From Deltaproteobacteria bacterium (GTDB lineage: Bacteria > Desulfobacterota > Desulfobacteria > Desulfobacterales > JAFDCJ01), in the NCBI GenBank assembly GCA_024277475.1, contig JAJRVC010000003.1, positions 1-8,298 of the forward strand: a stretch of DNA of 8,298 nt. Reading direction: 5' to 3'. This document shows positions 1 to 5,845 of this stretch, piece by piece. Every line of letters starts with the position of its first letter. Positions within the stretch are counted from its first letter, which is position 1. Made by a program: the position numbers and the translations under genes. The notes under the pieces are model-generated. The model saw only the letters and a program-made list of their open reading frames with translations. It made no database searches and was not told where the DNA came from.

Positions 1-485
1 ACCCGGAAAGTATATTTTTTGCCCTTACCGGTAACTTTATCCAGAGCGGCGACATCCATGATAAAAGGCACCTGCCGCTGCTCACAAAGAGTGGAGATGG
101 CCAAAGCAACACCACTTTGAAACGGGCCGGTCATCACCACAGCACCGCCTTTAATCAGCCGATCGGCTTCCGAGCGTCCAATTTCGGGTTTACTCTCACT
201 GTCCCCCAAAAGCAATTCGAGCTTGGCGCCACCCATGGATTTAATGCCGCCCATGGCGTTGATGTAATCAACAGCCAGCTGATTACCGCGGCGTTGACCC
301 ACACCGATGACCGCCAGTGGTCCGGTTGCCGGTTGTACCGATCCGATTTTTATCGTCGGAGGGGCTGCCCGCAGCAGCTTGGGGACACCGAAAGTTGAGG
401 CCGCCACCCCCAGGCCGGCGACTCCCGAAACTTTCAAAAAAGTCCTCCGATCCATGCCATCCATTGAAAATCGTTTCTCGTTCAT
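1..485 (-). CDS. ABC transporter substrate-binding protein (branched-chain amino acid/LivK type), N-terminal part
   Basis: Read on the minus strand from ATG 485-483, the frame stays open for 161 codons to the left edge, so the C-terminal part lies outside the window. The N-terminus carries a twin-arginine signal (DRRTFLK, residues 12-18), a hydrophobic stretch to about residue 33 and a likely cleavage near LLRAA (37-41). This predicts Tat export to the periplasm. The mature start (IKIGSVQPATGPLA, 45-58), the LAVDYINAMGG segment and GDSESKPEIG are typical of the type I periplasmic binding fold (Peripla_BP_6) that feeds LivHMGF-type importers. The ligand could be a branched-chain amino acid, amide, urea or aromatic acid; it cannot be told from this half. 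The start is fixed by AGGGAGG at 500-494, 8 nt upstream; Met8 and Met11 lack such a site. The transporter permease and ATPase genes are not visible. Confidence 0.9.
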   Translation of the reverse strand, partial: MNEKRFSMDGMDRRTFLKVSGVAGLGVAASTFGVPKLLRAAPPTIKIGSVQPATGPLAVIGVGQRRGNQLAVDYINAMGGIKSMGGAKLELLLGDSESKPEIGRSEADRLIKGGAVVMTGPFQSGVALAISTLCEQRQVPFIMDVAALDKVTGKGKKYTFR

Positions 486-493
486 GGTTTTTT

Positions 494-500
494 CCTCCCT
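494..500 (-). promoter_or_regulatory. Ribosome binding site of the substrate-binding protein gene
   Basis: The minus strand reads AGGGAGG here, 8 nt before ATG 485-483. It is a strong Shine-Dalgarno match and selects this start over the in-frame methionines at codons 8 and 11. Confidence 0.75.
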
Positions 501-966
501 TGGTGGTTAAAGAAAATGATTGAATCCCCATGTATACTTGTGGAACAGCTAATTTCTGAGACATGCGATGCTTCGGCCGGAGTATTGAATGTCAACTGAA
601 GACGATTCATTTTGTATCAGAAGGTTATTTCCTATATTAAGATGTCTTCTGAAGTCAAGAACTAATCCGGTTCAAAAAAAGATATCCCGGTTTTGTCGCT
701 TTTTTGGACTTAACCTGAAAATCCTTTTCCAACCGCGCATTATGGTGTAAAACAAAAAAGAATTATCCTTTATTCACTATCAAAAACCGGGTCCTTTGGC
801 CCAGTCGAAGATCCCGCCGTCGGGGATCAGAGATAATGGACTGCGCCTTGAAAATAATACAAAGTGTCGAGTGAACTAAAGTTGATGGTTTGCTTCGCTC
901 TGTCGTTTATAAAAAAAGATAGAATTCCTTATTTGAATTATTACCACCCAAACACAATTGTAATAT

Positions 967-972
967 GGAGGT
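967..972 (+). promoter_or_regulatory. Ribosome binding site deciding a TTG start
   Basis: GGAGGT at 967-972 sits 4 nt before TTG 977-979. It overlaps the ATG at 965-967, which has no Shine-Dalgarno of its own because the preceding bases are A/C-rich. The site therefore argues that translation of the flavoenzyme starts at TTG 977, four codons after the longest-frame ATG. Confidence 0.65.
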
Positions 973-976
973 CAAA

Positions 977-2368
977 TTGAAATTCAATCCGCTTACGCAA
1001 ACCCATTTTGAAAACCTGAAAGCAATAGTGGCACCGGATCGGTTCTCCACCGGAGAGTCTGTTCTTAACCTGCATGCCAAAGATGAATCCAGACATCCGC
1101 CCTGCCGGCCTGAAGCAGTCATCTGGCCGCAAAGCCCGTCCGAGGTCTCTGCAGTATTAAAATATGCCAACAACAACGGAATACCAGTCACCGGCTGGGG
1201 CTCGGGTTCAAGCCTGGAAGGCAACCCTATTCCGATAAAAAAAGGCATCGTACTGGATTTTTCCCGAATGAACCGCATTTTGAAGATTCGAGAAAAGGAT
1301 TTCCAGGCTGATGTGGAACCGGGGGTGATTTTCCAGGATTTAAACGAAAAACTGAGGCATACCGGTTTATTTTTCCCGCCTGATCCCGGAGCCCGGGCCA
1401 CCCTGGGCGGGATGATCGCCAACAATGCCAGCGGAACCCGAACTATTTATTATGGCTCCACCAGGGACTACGTATTAAAATTATCGGTTGTGCTGGCCGA
1501 CGGGGAGATTATTGAATTGGGCACCCGGGCCAGCAAAACGTCTTCAGGGTATGATTTGATTCGACTGTTTGTTGGCTCCGAGGGCACCCTGGGGATCGTG
1601 GTGGGCGCCACGGTGCGTCTAGCCGGTCTGCCGGCGGAGTTTTCGGCGGCCACTGCAGCCTTTCCATCGATGGAAAGCGCCGGCAGGGCGGTCTTTGAAA
1701 TTATGCGCACAGGCCTGAACCCGGCCGTATTAGAGCTGCTGGGTCCGGAATGCATTGACCTGATGAATAAAGAAGAAAATCTGGCATTGGCTGTTTCGCC
1801 GACGCTTTTTATGGAATTTCACGGCTCCACCACCAGTCAGCTGGCGGAGGTCTTGGAAATATCAGAGGAAATCTGCAGAACCGAAGGCTGCAGCCAATTC
1901 CAGCCGGGTTTAGGCCGGGCGGAAAGGGACCGTATCTTCAAGGCACGTCATGCACTGGGCGAGATGATTCCCCGTAATCATCCGGATTGCGGCATTATGA
2001 TTATGGACGTGGCCGTACCCATAAGCGCCTATTCGGCACTAATCATCGACATTCGCAAAGAACTGGCCGGAACCAATCTGGTCAGCTATTACCTCAGCCA
2101 CGCCGGCAACGGCAATATACATTTGAACATTGTCGGTAAAAAGGGTGAGCAAAAACAATGGGATCTCATCGAAGAAATTTCCCAGCGTCTGGTGTCCAGA
2201 TCCATTGAGCTGAGCGGTACCGCCACCGGAGAGCATGGCATCGGGCTGGGAAAAAGAAAATACATGGCGGCCGAACATGGAACCAGCCTGCAATGGATGA
2301 AACGTGTTAAATCATTGTTTGATCCCAACGGGATCCTGAATCCAGGCAAAATATTTTATGATGATTAG
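977..2368 (+). CDS. FAD-linked 2-hydroxyacid dehydrogenase (GlcD / D-lactate dehydrogenase family)
   Basis: A 463-residue flavoprotein of the vanillyl-alcohol oxidase superfamily, with an N-terminal FAD_binding_4 domain and a C-terminal FAD-oxidase_C domain; about 460-480 residues is normal for GlcD/DLD enzymes. Numbering from TTG 977, FAD-site motifs are GWGSGSSLEG (73-82), PPDPGARATLGG (134-145) with NNASG (149-153), and GSEGTLGIV (200-208). The C-terminal domain has HAGNGNIH (375-382), TGEHGIGLGK (417-426) and the ending FDPNGILNPGKIF. The family oxidises glycolate, D-lactate or other D-2-hydroxy acids and passes electrons to an Fe-S partner, cytochrome or quinone. No GlcE/GlcF or CCG-domain partner is next to it, so substrate and acceptor are open. 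One oddity is Asn378 where relatives usually have Asp (HxGDGNxH). An ATG at 965 would add four residues but lacks a ribosome site. Confidence 0.88.
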   Translation: MKFNPLTQTHFENLKAIVAPDRFSTGESVLNLHAKDESRHPPCRPEAVIWPQSPSEVSAVLKYANNNGIPVTGWGSGSSLEGNPIPIKKGIVLDFSRMNRILKIREKDFQADVEPGVIFQDLNEKLRHTGLFFPPDPGARATLGGMIANNASGTRTIYYGSTRDYVLKLSVVLADGEIIELGTRASKTSSGYDLIRLFVGSEGTLGIVVGATVRLAGLPAEFSAATAAFPSMESAGRAVFEIMRTGLNPAVLELLGPECIDLMNKEENLALAVSPTLFMEFHGSTTSQLAEVLEISEEICRTEGCSQFQPGLGRAERDRIFKARHALGEMIPRNHPDCGIMIMDVAVPISAYSALIIDIRKELAGTNLVSYYLSHAGNGNIHLNIVGKKGEQKQWDLIEEISQRLVSRSIELSGTATGEHGIGLGKRKYMAAEHGTSLQWMKRVKSLFDPNGILNPGKIFYDD

Positions 2369-2436
2369 GGGTGTTGGGATGGTTGAGCGCGTTTAGAAGG
2401 AAATTGTCTGTGTCCTCTCTGTCGGGAAACCGATGA

Positions 2437-2467
2437 AAAACGCGCCTAATAAGGGTTTTGCTTTTTT
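2437..2467 (+). terminator. Weak possible terminator after the flavoenzyme gene
   Basis: An imperfect hairpin, AAAAC (2437-2441) with GTTTT (2455-2459) and CCT (2445-2447) with AGG (2452-2454), carries a 3-nt bulge (2442-2444). Six Ts follow at 2462-2467. The stem is weak, but the place, in the gap between convergent genes, is right. A longer-range pair of 8-bp arms (2387-2394 with 2438-2445) competes with it. Confidence 0.3.
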
Positions 2468-2497
2468 CGGAAAAGATCTGAGGAAGTTTAAAATGCT

Positions 2498-3073
2498 TTA
2501 TCCCATCCGTAGCTTAAAGCTGCCAAAGATCCGTTTAAAATCTGCGATGCCTTTATCATAATAGTCCTGCATCCCTGCGCTGTAACGTAAATTAAAAAAC
2601 GAGTTGCCGCTGATAAACCCGTAATAAAGTGTTTTGTATTTGAACCCTTTTTTATTCTTGTGGGTAAATAAAATTTTAAAGCCGGCATGACCGTCAATGA
2701 TCGCAGGAACATTTTCAATAACATTAAAATTATAAATACGGCGGTCTGAAGCAATTTCGTCAATAATAAGGCCGGCTGCCTCCTGTGGCAGCATCCTTTT
2801 ATTTAATTTCTTTTTCGTATTCCTGTAAGGACGATCAATCGGGCGCTGCTGAATAAACACATACAGGAGGGTCGCTTTTTCGTATTTTGTGATAAGATAT
2901 CTTTTTTCATATTTCGGCCTATACCACCCATCGGGTATTTCAACTGCGAAGTCGTTATCGGGTAAATTCTTCAGGCTGTGCTCATTGGCCATGGATGCAC
3001 AGCCGGAAATGAAAAGTAGGGTAATCAGCAGGAATGGTATTTTTTTTATTTTCCTTCTCCATTGTTTGCACAT
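2498..3073 (-). CDS. Predicted outer-membrane lipoprotein, unknown function
   Basis: A 191-residue protein with a basic n-region (CKQWRRKIKK), a hydrophobic core and the lipobox FISGC, so lipidation is expected at Cys25. Position +2 is Ala, which in Lol sorting points to the outer membrane. The mature part begins with FAVEIPDGWYRPK (42-54), the opening often seen in small PsbP/DcrB-like folds, and then alternates short beta-like and basic segments (for example NTKKKLNKR, 85-93). This fold suggestion is an inference from pattern only. Its ATG (3073-3071) lies inside the last codons of the upstream M48 protease gene, overlapping by 28 nt in another frame. Expression is therefore probably coupled, and the two proteins may work together. 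AAGGA lies about 11 nt upstream of the ATG, a rather distant ribosome site. I do not recognise a named family. Confidence 0.8.
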   Translation of the reverse strand: MCKQWRRKIKKIPFLLITLLFISGCASMANEHSLKNLPDNDFAVEIPDGWYRPKYEKRYLITKYEKATLLYVFIQQRPIDRPYRNTKKKLNKRMLPQEAAGLIIDEIASDRRIYNFNVIENVPAIIDGHAGFKILFTHKNKKGFKYKTLYYGFISGNSFFNLRYSAGMQDYYDKGIADFKRIFGSFKLRMG

Positions 3074-4242
3074 AATTTTAAATATCCTTGGATGTAAGCC
3101 TTGTCGGGAGCATCCGGTGAAAGCAACAGGCTAGATTCAAAAAATTTTTTCGCCAGGCGCCTATCCCCATCTTTATAGTGAATTAATCCAATCGCTTTGT
3201 GGGGTTCCGGAAAAGACGGATTCAGTGAAATTGCCTTTTCAAAATTTTTTAGAGCCGCACTTGTATCATTTTGCCGGTTCCGCTGTCTGAATATCTCGCC
3301 CAGCAGGTAATAGGCCCGGGCATCCCCAGGTTTCGTGGTCAGATACTTTTTCACTGTTCTCTGGGCGCTGTAAAATCGTCCCTGCCGGAGATCCAGGCGC
3401 ACATTGTCCAGAACTAGCCCCGACATCTTGGATTGGAATATTTTTGTGTTTTTAAGGCCCGTTTCTTTCCCGCGGTATTTAGCGACCAGCCAATTATTGA
3501 CGTTTTCAATGCGTTGGTAGACATTGGGATGGGTTGCAAAAAAATAGGGTTCCTCAAATCCCTCGATTTCAATTTCCTGTCTCAGGTGTTCAAACAGTTT
3601 TAAAGCTTCTCTCGGATCATAATTTGCTTTGACCATCAGGTCAAGCCCGACTCGGTCAGCTTCAGTTTCAAGCTCGCGGGTGTAACCGCTTACAGCCGCC
3701 ATCGATCCGGTTATACCAAGAAATTGCGCGAGTCCTCGGGTCATCGCTATTTTTGCCAGCGTTTTCCGGACCGCATCGAAATATGCGGGTCGATCTTTGA
3801 TACTTCTTAAAACTCTTAAAGTATGGCGGTGGGTACAGTGGACCATTTCATGGGCAAGAAGAGCAGCTAACTGGGCCTCGTTATCCATTCGGGCAAGAAT
3901 TCCGGTGTGGACATAGATGACACAGTTGGGAAGGGCAAATGCGTTTAATTTGGGATCTTTGACGACTTTAATTTGAAAAGAGATGCCCGGAGAAGTGGAA
4001 TTTACCTGAAGCTTTTTGACGATCAGGTTAAGATAATTTTCAAGTTCTGCATCCTGATAAAGCACCCCGCTGCCATTTATGGCATCCTGTTCTTCCTGTG
4101 CCCGACGCCAAAGCATCCGCTCATCTTCGTTTGACATCACCGTTTCGGTTGACATTATAGCTTCGGTAACGGGGACGGATCGGAGCGTCGCACAACTCGC
4201 CGCCAGACAGCAAACAGTGATCAGTATGGCCAAATATTTCAT
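3046..4242 (-). CDS. M48-family zinc metalloprotease lipoprotein with C-terminal TPR region (BepA/YfgC-like)
   Basis: A 398-residue envelope protease. The N-terminus is a lipoprotein signal (MKYLAILITV, then LAASC, Cys17), placing it in the periplasm attached to a membrane. The M48 peptidase domain spans about 40-260. The zinc motif is HEMVH (131-135) in LLAHEMVHCTHRH, with the third ligand in ELETEAD (E192 of the ExxxD motif, D196) and the typical ATHPN motif at 236-240. Residues about 305-378 form two TPR-like repeats (DARAYYLLGEIFRQ..., and FPEPHKAIGLIHYKDGDRRLA...). The domain order matches BepA/YfgC, which in Escherichia coli helps assemble or degrade outer-membrane proteins such as LptD; the same job here is inference. 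All catalytic residues are present. The gene is first in a two-gene unit with the overlapping lipoprotein at 3073-2498. The ribosome site before the ATG is weak (TTTAAGAA). Confidence 0.9.
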   Translation of the reverse strand: MKYLAILITVCCLAASCATLRSVPVTEAIMSTETVMSNEDERMLWRRAQEEQDAINGSGVLYQDAELENYLNLIVKKLQVNSTSPGISFQIKVVKDPKLNAFALPNCVIYVHTGILARMDNEAQLAALLAHEMVHCTHRHTLRVLRSIKDRPAYFDAVRKTLAKIAMTRGLAQFLGITGSMAAVSGYTRELETEADRVGLDLMVKANYDPREALKLFEHLRQEIEIEGFEEPYFFATHPNVYQRIENVNNWLVAKYRGKETGLKNTKIFQSKMSGLVLDNVRLDLRQGRFYSAQRTVKKYLTTKPGDARAYYLLGEIFRQRNRQNDTSAALKNFEKAISLNPSFPEPHKAIGLIHYKDGDRRLAKKFFESSLLLSPDAPDKAYIQGYLKLCANNGEGK

Positions 4243-4665
4243 TTCTTAAATTTAAATAGCGGAGCCGGCAGCCACCGTTTCAAGGATGCATTTTTAAAAA
4301 GCCAACAGTTTCGGTATCGGTATTTTGTTGCCCGGACTTAAACTTTTTGATGGATTTAAGCTTAATGTATATTTTTTCAGATACTTAATGTGGAAGACAG
4401 CCGGTTGGCTGATGGTGGTAGGCGTTCAGGGGTTCAAAGTTCCATTTTCACCCCTGGACTGCCTTTGGGATGCGTATTTGCGAGAAAATTGTCAGTTTCG
4501 TCAGGATTAAGACAAAATTTCCAATAAAACCGGTAATTATTTAGGAAAATGAGCATTTTTAACGAGAATTTCGGACCTTCAATGCCTTAACCCTGAACCT
4601 GTGAACGGTTACGAATATTTGTTTCATTTATTGATTTTTTCTGTGGACTTTTTTGGGAAGGCGTT
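4243..4665. other. Intergenic region between divergent lipoprotein genes
   Basis: About 420 bp without a credible gene. It separates the leftward M48 protease gene from the rightward small lipoprotein gene and should carry the protease promoter, for which I see only weak matches on the minus strand. The notable elements are a 10-bp stem-loop (4424-4459) and a run of similar heptamers (CTTAACC, CTGAACC, TGTGAAC, 4586-4606). An open stretch of 61 codons starting with TTG at 4325 has no ribosome site and no recognisable protein character, so I do not call it. Confidence 0.5.
4424..4459. repeat. Inverted repeat, 10-bp stem with 16-nt loop
   Basis: GTTCAGGGGT (4424-4433) pairs with ACCCCTGGAC (4450-4459), with one G-U pair. 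No T-run follows on the plus strand (TGCCTTTGGG comes next), so it is not an obvious rho-independent terminator. It may be a structured RNA element, a protein-binding site or the remnant of a small repeat. Confidence 0.45.
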
Positions 4666-4671
4666 TATAAT
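4644..4671 (+). promoter_or_regulatory. Sigma-70 type promoter of the small lipoprotein gene
   Basis: A perfect -10 TATAAT (4666-4671) lies 16 bp after TGGACT (4644-4649), which matches four of six bases of TTGACA. Transcription would start near 4678, giving a leader of about 60 nt before the ATG at 4741. It is the best promoter in the window. Confidence 0.55.
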
Positions 4672-4740
4672 ATGCTTCAGGTTAAAATAGTCGGAGGGTC
4701 AGATTCGATTTTATTTTGCTTTAGATAAGGAGGTTCGGTT

Positions 4741-4944
4741 ATGAAAAAAATTGTATTTCTATTGATCATTGTGTTTTTTATAGCGGGTTGTACGGCTGAA
4801 TGGTACAAGCACGATACCCTTTACAAAGACAACGACCATATGTTTTTTAGCTGGGGGGGATATAAGAACCCTACCCCTGAAAAACTCAAAATGTCTGAGT
4901 CCCAGGGATGGTGGGGTGAGGAAATTCCCTATATCCCCGCATAA
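4741..4944 (+). CDS. Small lipoprotein, 67 residues, unknown function
   Basis: The start is well supported: AAGGAGG (4727-4733) lies 7 nt before the ATG and a good promoter lies upstream. The N-terminus MKKIVFLLIIVFFIAGC is a textbook lipoprotein signal with lipobox IAGC and lipidated Cys17. Thr at +2 suggests outer-membrane sorting. The mature part is only 51 residues and rich in Trp, Tyr and Lys: EWYKHDTLYKDNDHMFFSW (20-38), GGYKNPTPEKLKMSESQ (39-55), then GWWGEEIPY. I recall similar short lipoproteins with a 'GYKNP...GWWG' pattern in Desulfobacterota but cannot name a family, and no enzymatic motif is visible. It is monocistronic: the next plus-strand element is the candidate RNA at about 5025, and the next gene is on the other strand. 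Confidence 0.75.
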   Translation: MKKIVFLLIIVFFIAGCTAEWYKHDTLYKDNDHMFFSWGGYKNPTPEKLKMSESQGWWGEEIPYIPA

Positions 4945-4987
4945 TAAATCCTGAGGGTTGGAAAGCGGCGGGATTGTTTTTGTCGAG

Positions 4988-5018
4988 TTGACGACGTCTT
5001 TTCGACTCTAATTGTAAT
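4988..5018 (+). promoter_or_regulatory. Possible promoter of the candidate structured RNA
   Basis: TTGACG (4988-4993, five of six) and TGTAAT (5013-5018, five of six) are 19 bp apart, slightly longer than ideal. A start near 5025 would fall just before the first helix of the structured region. The -35 lies inside an inverted repeat, GTCGA (4982-4986) and TCGAC (5002-5006), which might be an operator or part of a weak terminator of the lipoprotein gene. Confidence 0.35.
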
Positions 5019-5029
5019 TTTTTAATGCA

Positions 5030-5262
5030 TGAATCCCTAGAGTGGCAGGTTGCTCTCGTTAATGAATGAATCCGGCTGACAACCTAAACAATGAGTCCTT
5101 CCATTACGCAAATGGAAAGATGAGGATTCAGAGATTATATCCGGAGGAATTACACCTCAACATGGATGGCAACCGCCACGATGGGGATAGACTGAACAAG
5201 CGTGATACCTGAAGTGAAGGCGGTATGAATCACGGGCTTTGGGTTTTACTAACCCTTCAGCC
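5030..5262 (+). ncRNA. Candidate structured non-coding RNA (possibly a group II intron domain-I-like remnant)
   Basis: No gene fits this stretch, but it folds by eye into nested modules. Module 1 is closed by TGAATCC/GGATTCA (5030-5036/5124-5130) and holds AGGTTG/CAACCT (5047-5052/5080-5085) and TTCCATT/AATGGAA (5099-5105/5111-5117, 5-nt loop). Module 2 is closed by TATCC/GGATA (5138-5142/5185-5189) and holds GAGG/CCTC (5144-5147/5155-5158) and TGGC/GCCA (5167-5170/5175-5178, loop AACC). Module 3 is a hairpin, CGTG/CACG (5201-5204/5231-5234) plus ATACC/GGTAT (5205-5209/5222-5226). A terminator-like hairpin ends it. The segment GACTGAACAAG followed by the CGTGATACC hairpin reminds me of group II intron domain I, but no domain V, intron boundary or reverse transcriptase is present. 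It does not match tmRNA, RNase P, 6S, TPP or cobalamin motifs that I know. Confidence 0.5.
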
Positions 5263-5270
5263 TATATTTT
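5235..5270 (+). terminator. Terminator-like hairpin ending the candidate RNA
   Basis: GGCT (5235-5238) pairs with AGCC (5259-5262) and GGGTT (5241-5245) with AACCC (5251-5255), with a small internal loop between the helices and a 5-nt apical loop. TATATTTT follows directly (5263-5270). This is a plausible rho-independent terminator for plus-strand transcripts, though the U-tract is interrupted. Confidence 0.45.
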
Positions 5271-5276
5271 AATAGC

Positions 5277-5314
5277 GGATAAATGTGCCAAAACCTCAAA
5301 AGAAATCTTTATCC
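5277..5314 (-). repeat. Inverted repeat directly after the four-gene operon
   Basis: GGATAAA (5277-5283) and TTTATCC (5308-5314) are perfect 7-bp arms around a 24-nt spacer. They abut the stop codon of the last minus-strand gene (5317-5315). It may form a 3' mRNA hairpin that ends or protects the operon transcript. No uninterrupted T-run follows on the minus strand, so the terminator role is uncertain. Confidence 0.3.
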
Positions 5315-5845
5315 TTAAAGCCTTTCCTTAAAAGCCTCAAGTGCTTCTTGCAGCATCCGACGGATAAAAACCTCTTTATCTCCGATGGTAAGTTGTGTGT
5401 ATGTCGCATAATCAGGATTCGAATCAGCTAGACCCGGCGGGTGTTCCCGGCATTTTGTTTTTACTTTTTCAAACTCCTGAACCATATTCAGCAGGCTGTA
5501 TTTTCCCCCTTCAAAGAAGCTGATCCATTCCAACCGTCGCATCATTTCGAAGCGCACCTGATCCGCCAGAAAAAGATGAATGTCAACGACCATCATTTGG
5601 TCTCTGTTACCGAGGTAGTGGAACTTTGGTGCGGCTCCCAGATCCAGGATACCCATGATGAATTCGTAATACGCAACAGAGCTGGATTCGCCGGGTTGTG
5701 CCAGATAGTACAGAGTGCTGTCCGAAAGATCGACAATTCGGGTTGCCGAATCAAAGGATTCCCCAAAGCGTCTCTGCCAGGGACCGAATCCTCGTTGCTC
5801 TAAAGCCTTGGTCCGATATGTTTGAAGATCAACAACGTTTGTCAT
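5315..5845 (-). CDS. Conserved-looking hypothetical protein, 176 residues
   Basis: A soluble, probably mostly helical cytoplasmic protein without signal peptide or membrane segment. Notable segments are VVDLQTYRTKALEQRGF (4-20), RRFGES (25-30), IVDLSDSTLYYLAQPGE (37-53), MVVDIHLFLADQVRFEMMRRL (85-105, helix with a charged tail) and a C-terminal helix IRRMLQEALEAFKERL (161-176). I do not recognise the family and see no catalytic signature. The start codon overlaps the stop of the upstream phosphoribosyltransferase gene by 4 nt (ATGA, 5845-5842), so translation is probably coupled. It is the last gene of the four-gene operon. A role as partner or regulator of the phosphoribosyltransferase is only a guess from position. 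Confidence 0.75.
   Translation of the reverse strand: MTNVVDLQTYRTKALEQRGFGPWQRRFGESFDSATRIVDLSDSTLYYLAQPGESSSVAYYEFIMGILDLGAAPKFHYLGNRDQMMVVDIHLFLADQVRFEMMRRLEWISFFEGGKYSLLNMVQEFEKVKTKCREHPPGLADSNPDYATYTQLTIGDKEVFIRRMLQEALEAFKERL

Larger units (their letters stand above)
486..976. other. Divergent intergenic region with two small hairpins
   Basis: This stretch of about 490 bp separates the leftward binding-protein gene from the rightward flavoenzyme gene, so it should hold both promoters. I see no convincing coding frame. On the minus strand a perfect TTGACA (592-587) has no good -10 partner. On the plus strand TTGATG (882-887) and TATAAA (908-913) are 20 bp apart, longer than usual, so they make only a weak candidate promoter for the flavoenzyme. 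Two adjacent hairpins lie in the middle: GGGTC/GGCCC (789-793/798-802, one G-U pair) and GATCCC/GGGATC (810-815/823-828, loop of 7). Neither is followed by a T-run, so they do not look like terminators. They could be part of a leader or a regulator site; I do not recognise a riboswitch. Confidence 0.5.

Noticed and set aside
907..1425. 172-codon open frame on the minus strand
   Set aside because: It lies opposite the FAD-binding domain of the flavoenzyme and has no recognisable protein features.
4325..4510. 61-codon open frame on the plus strand
   Set aside because: It starts with TTG, has no ribosome site, has unremarkable composition and spans the 4424-4459 hairpin. There is no sign of a real protein.
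4982..5006. GTCGA/TCGAC inverted repeat as terminator of the small lipoprotein gene
   Set aside because: The stem is only 5 bp with a 15-nt loop, and the T-run (5018-5023) is 11 nt away. The geometry is poor for an intrinsic terminator.
5167..5192. T-box or cobalamin riboswitch resemblance (GGCAACCGCCAC)
   Set aside because: The conserved T-box antiterminator and B12-box sequences are absent, and no plus-strand gene follows that it could regulate.
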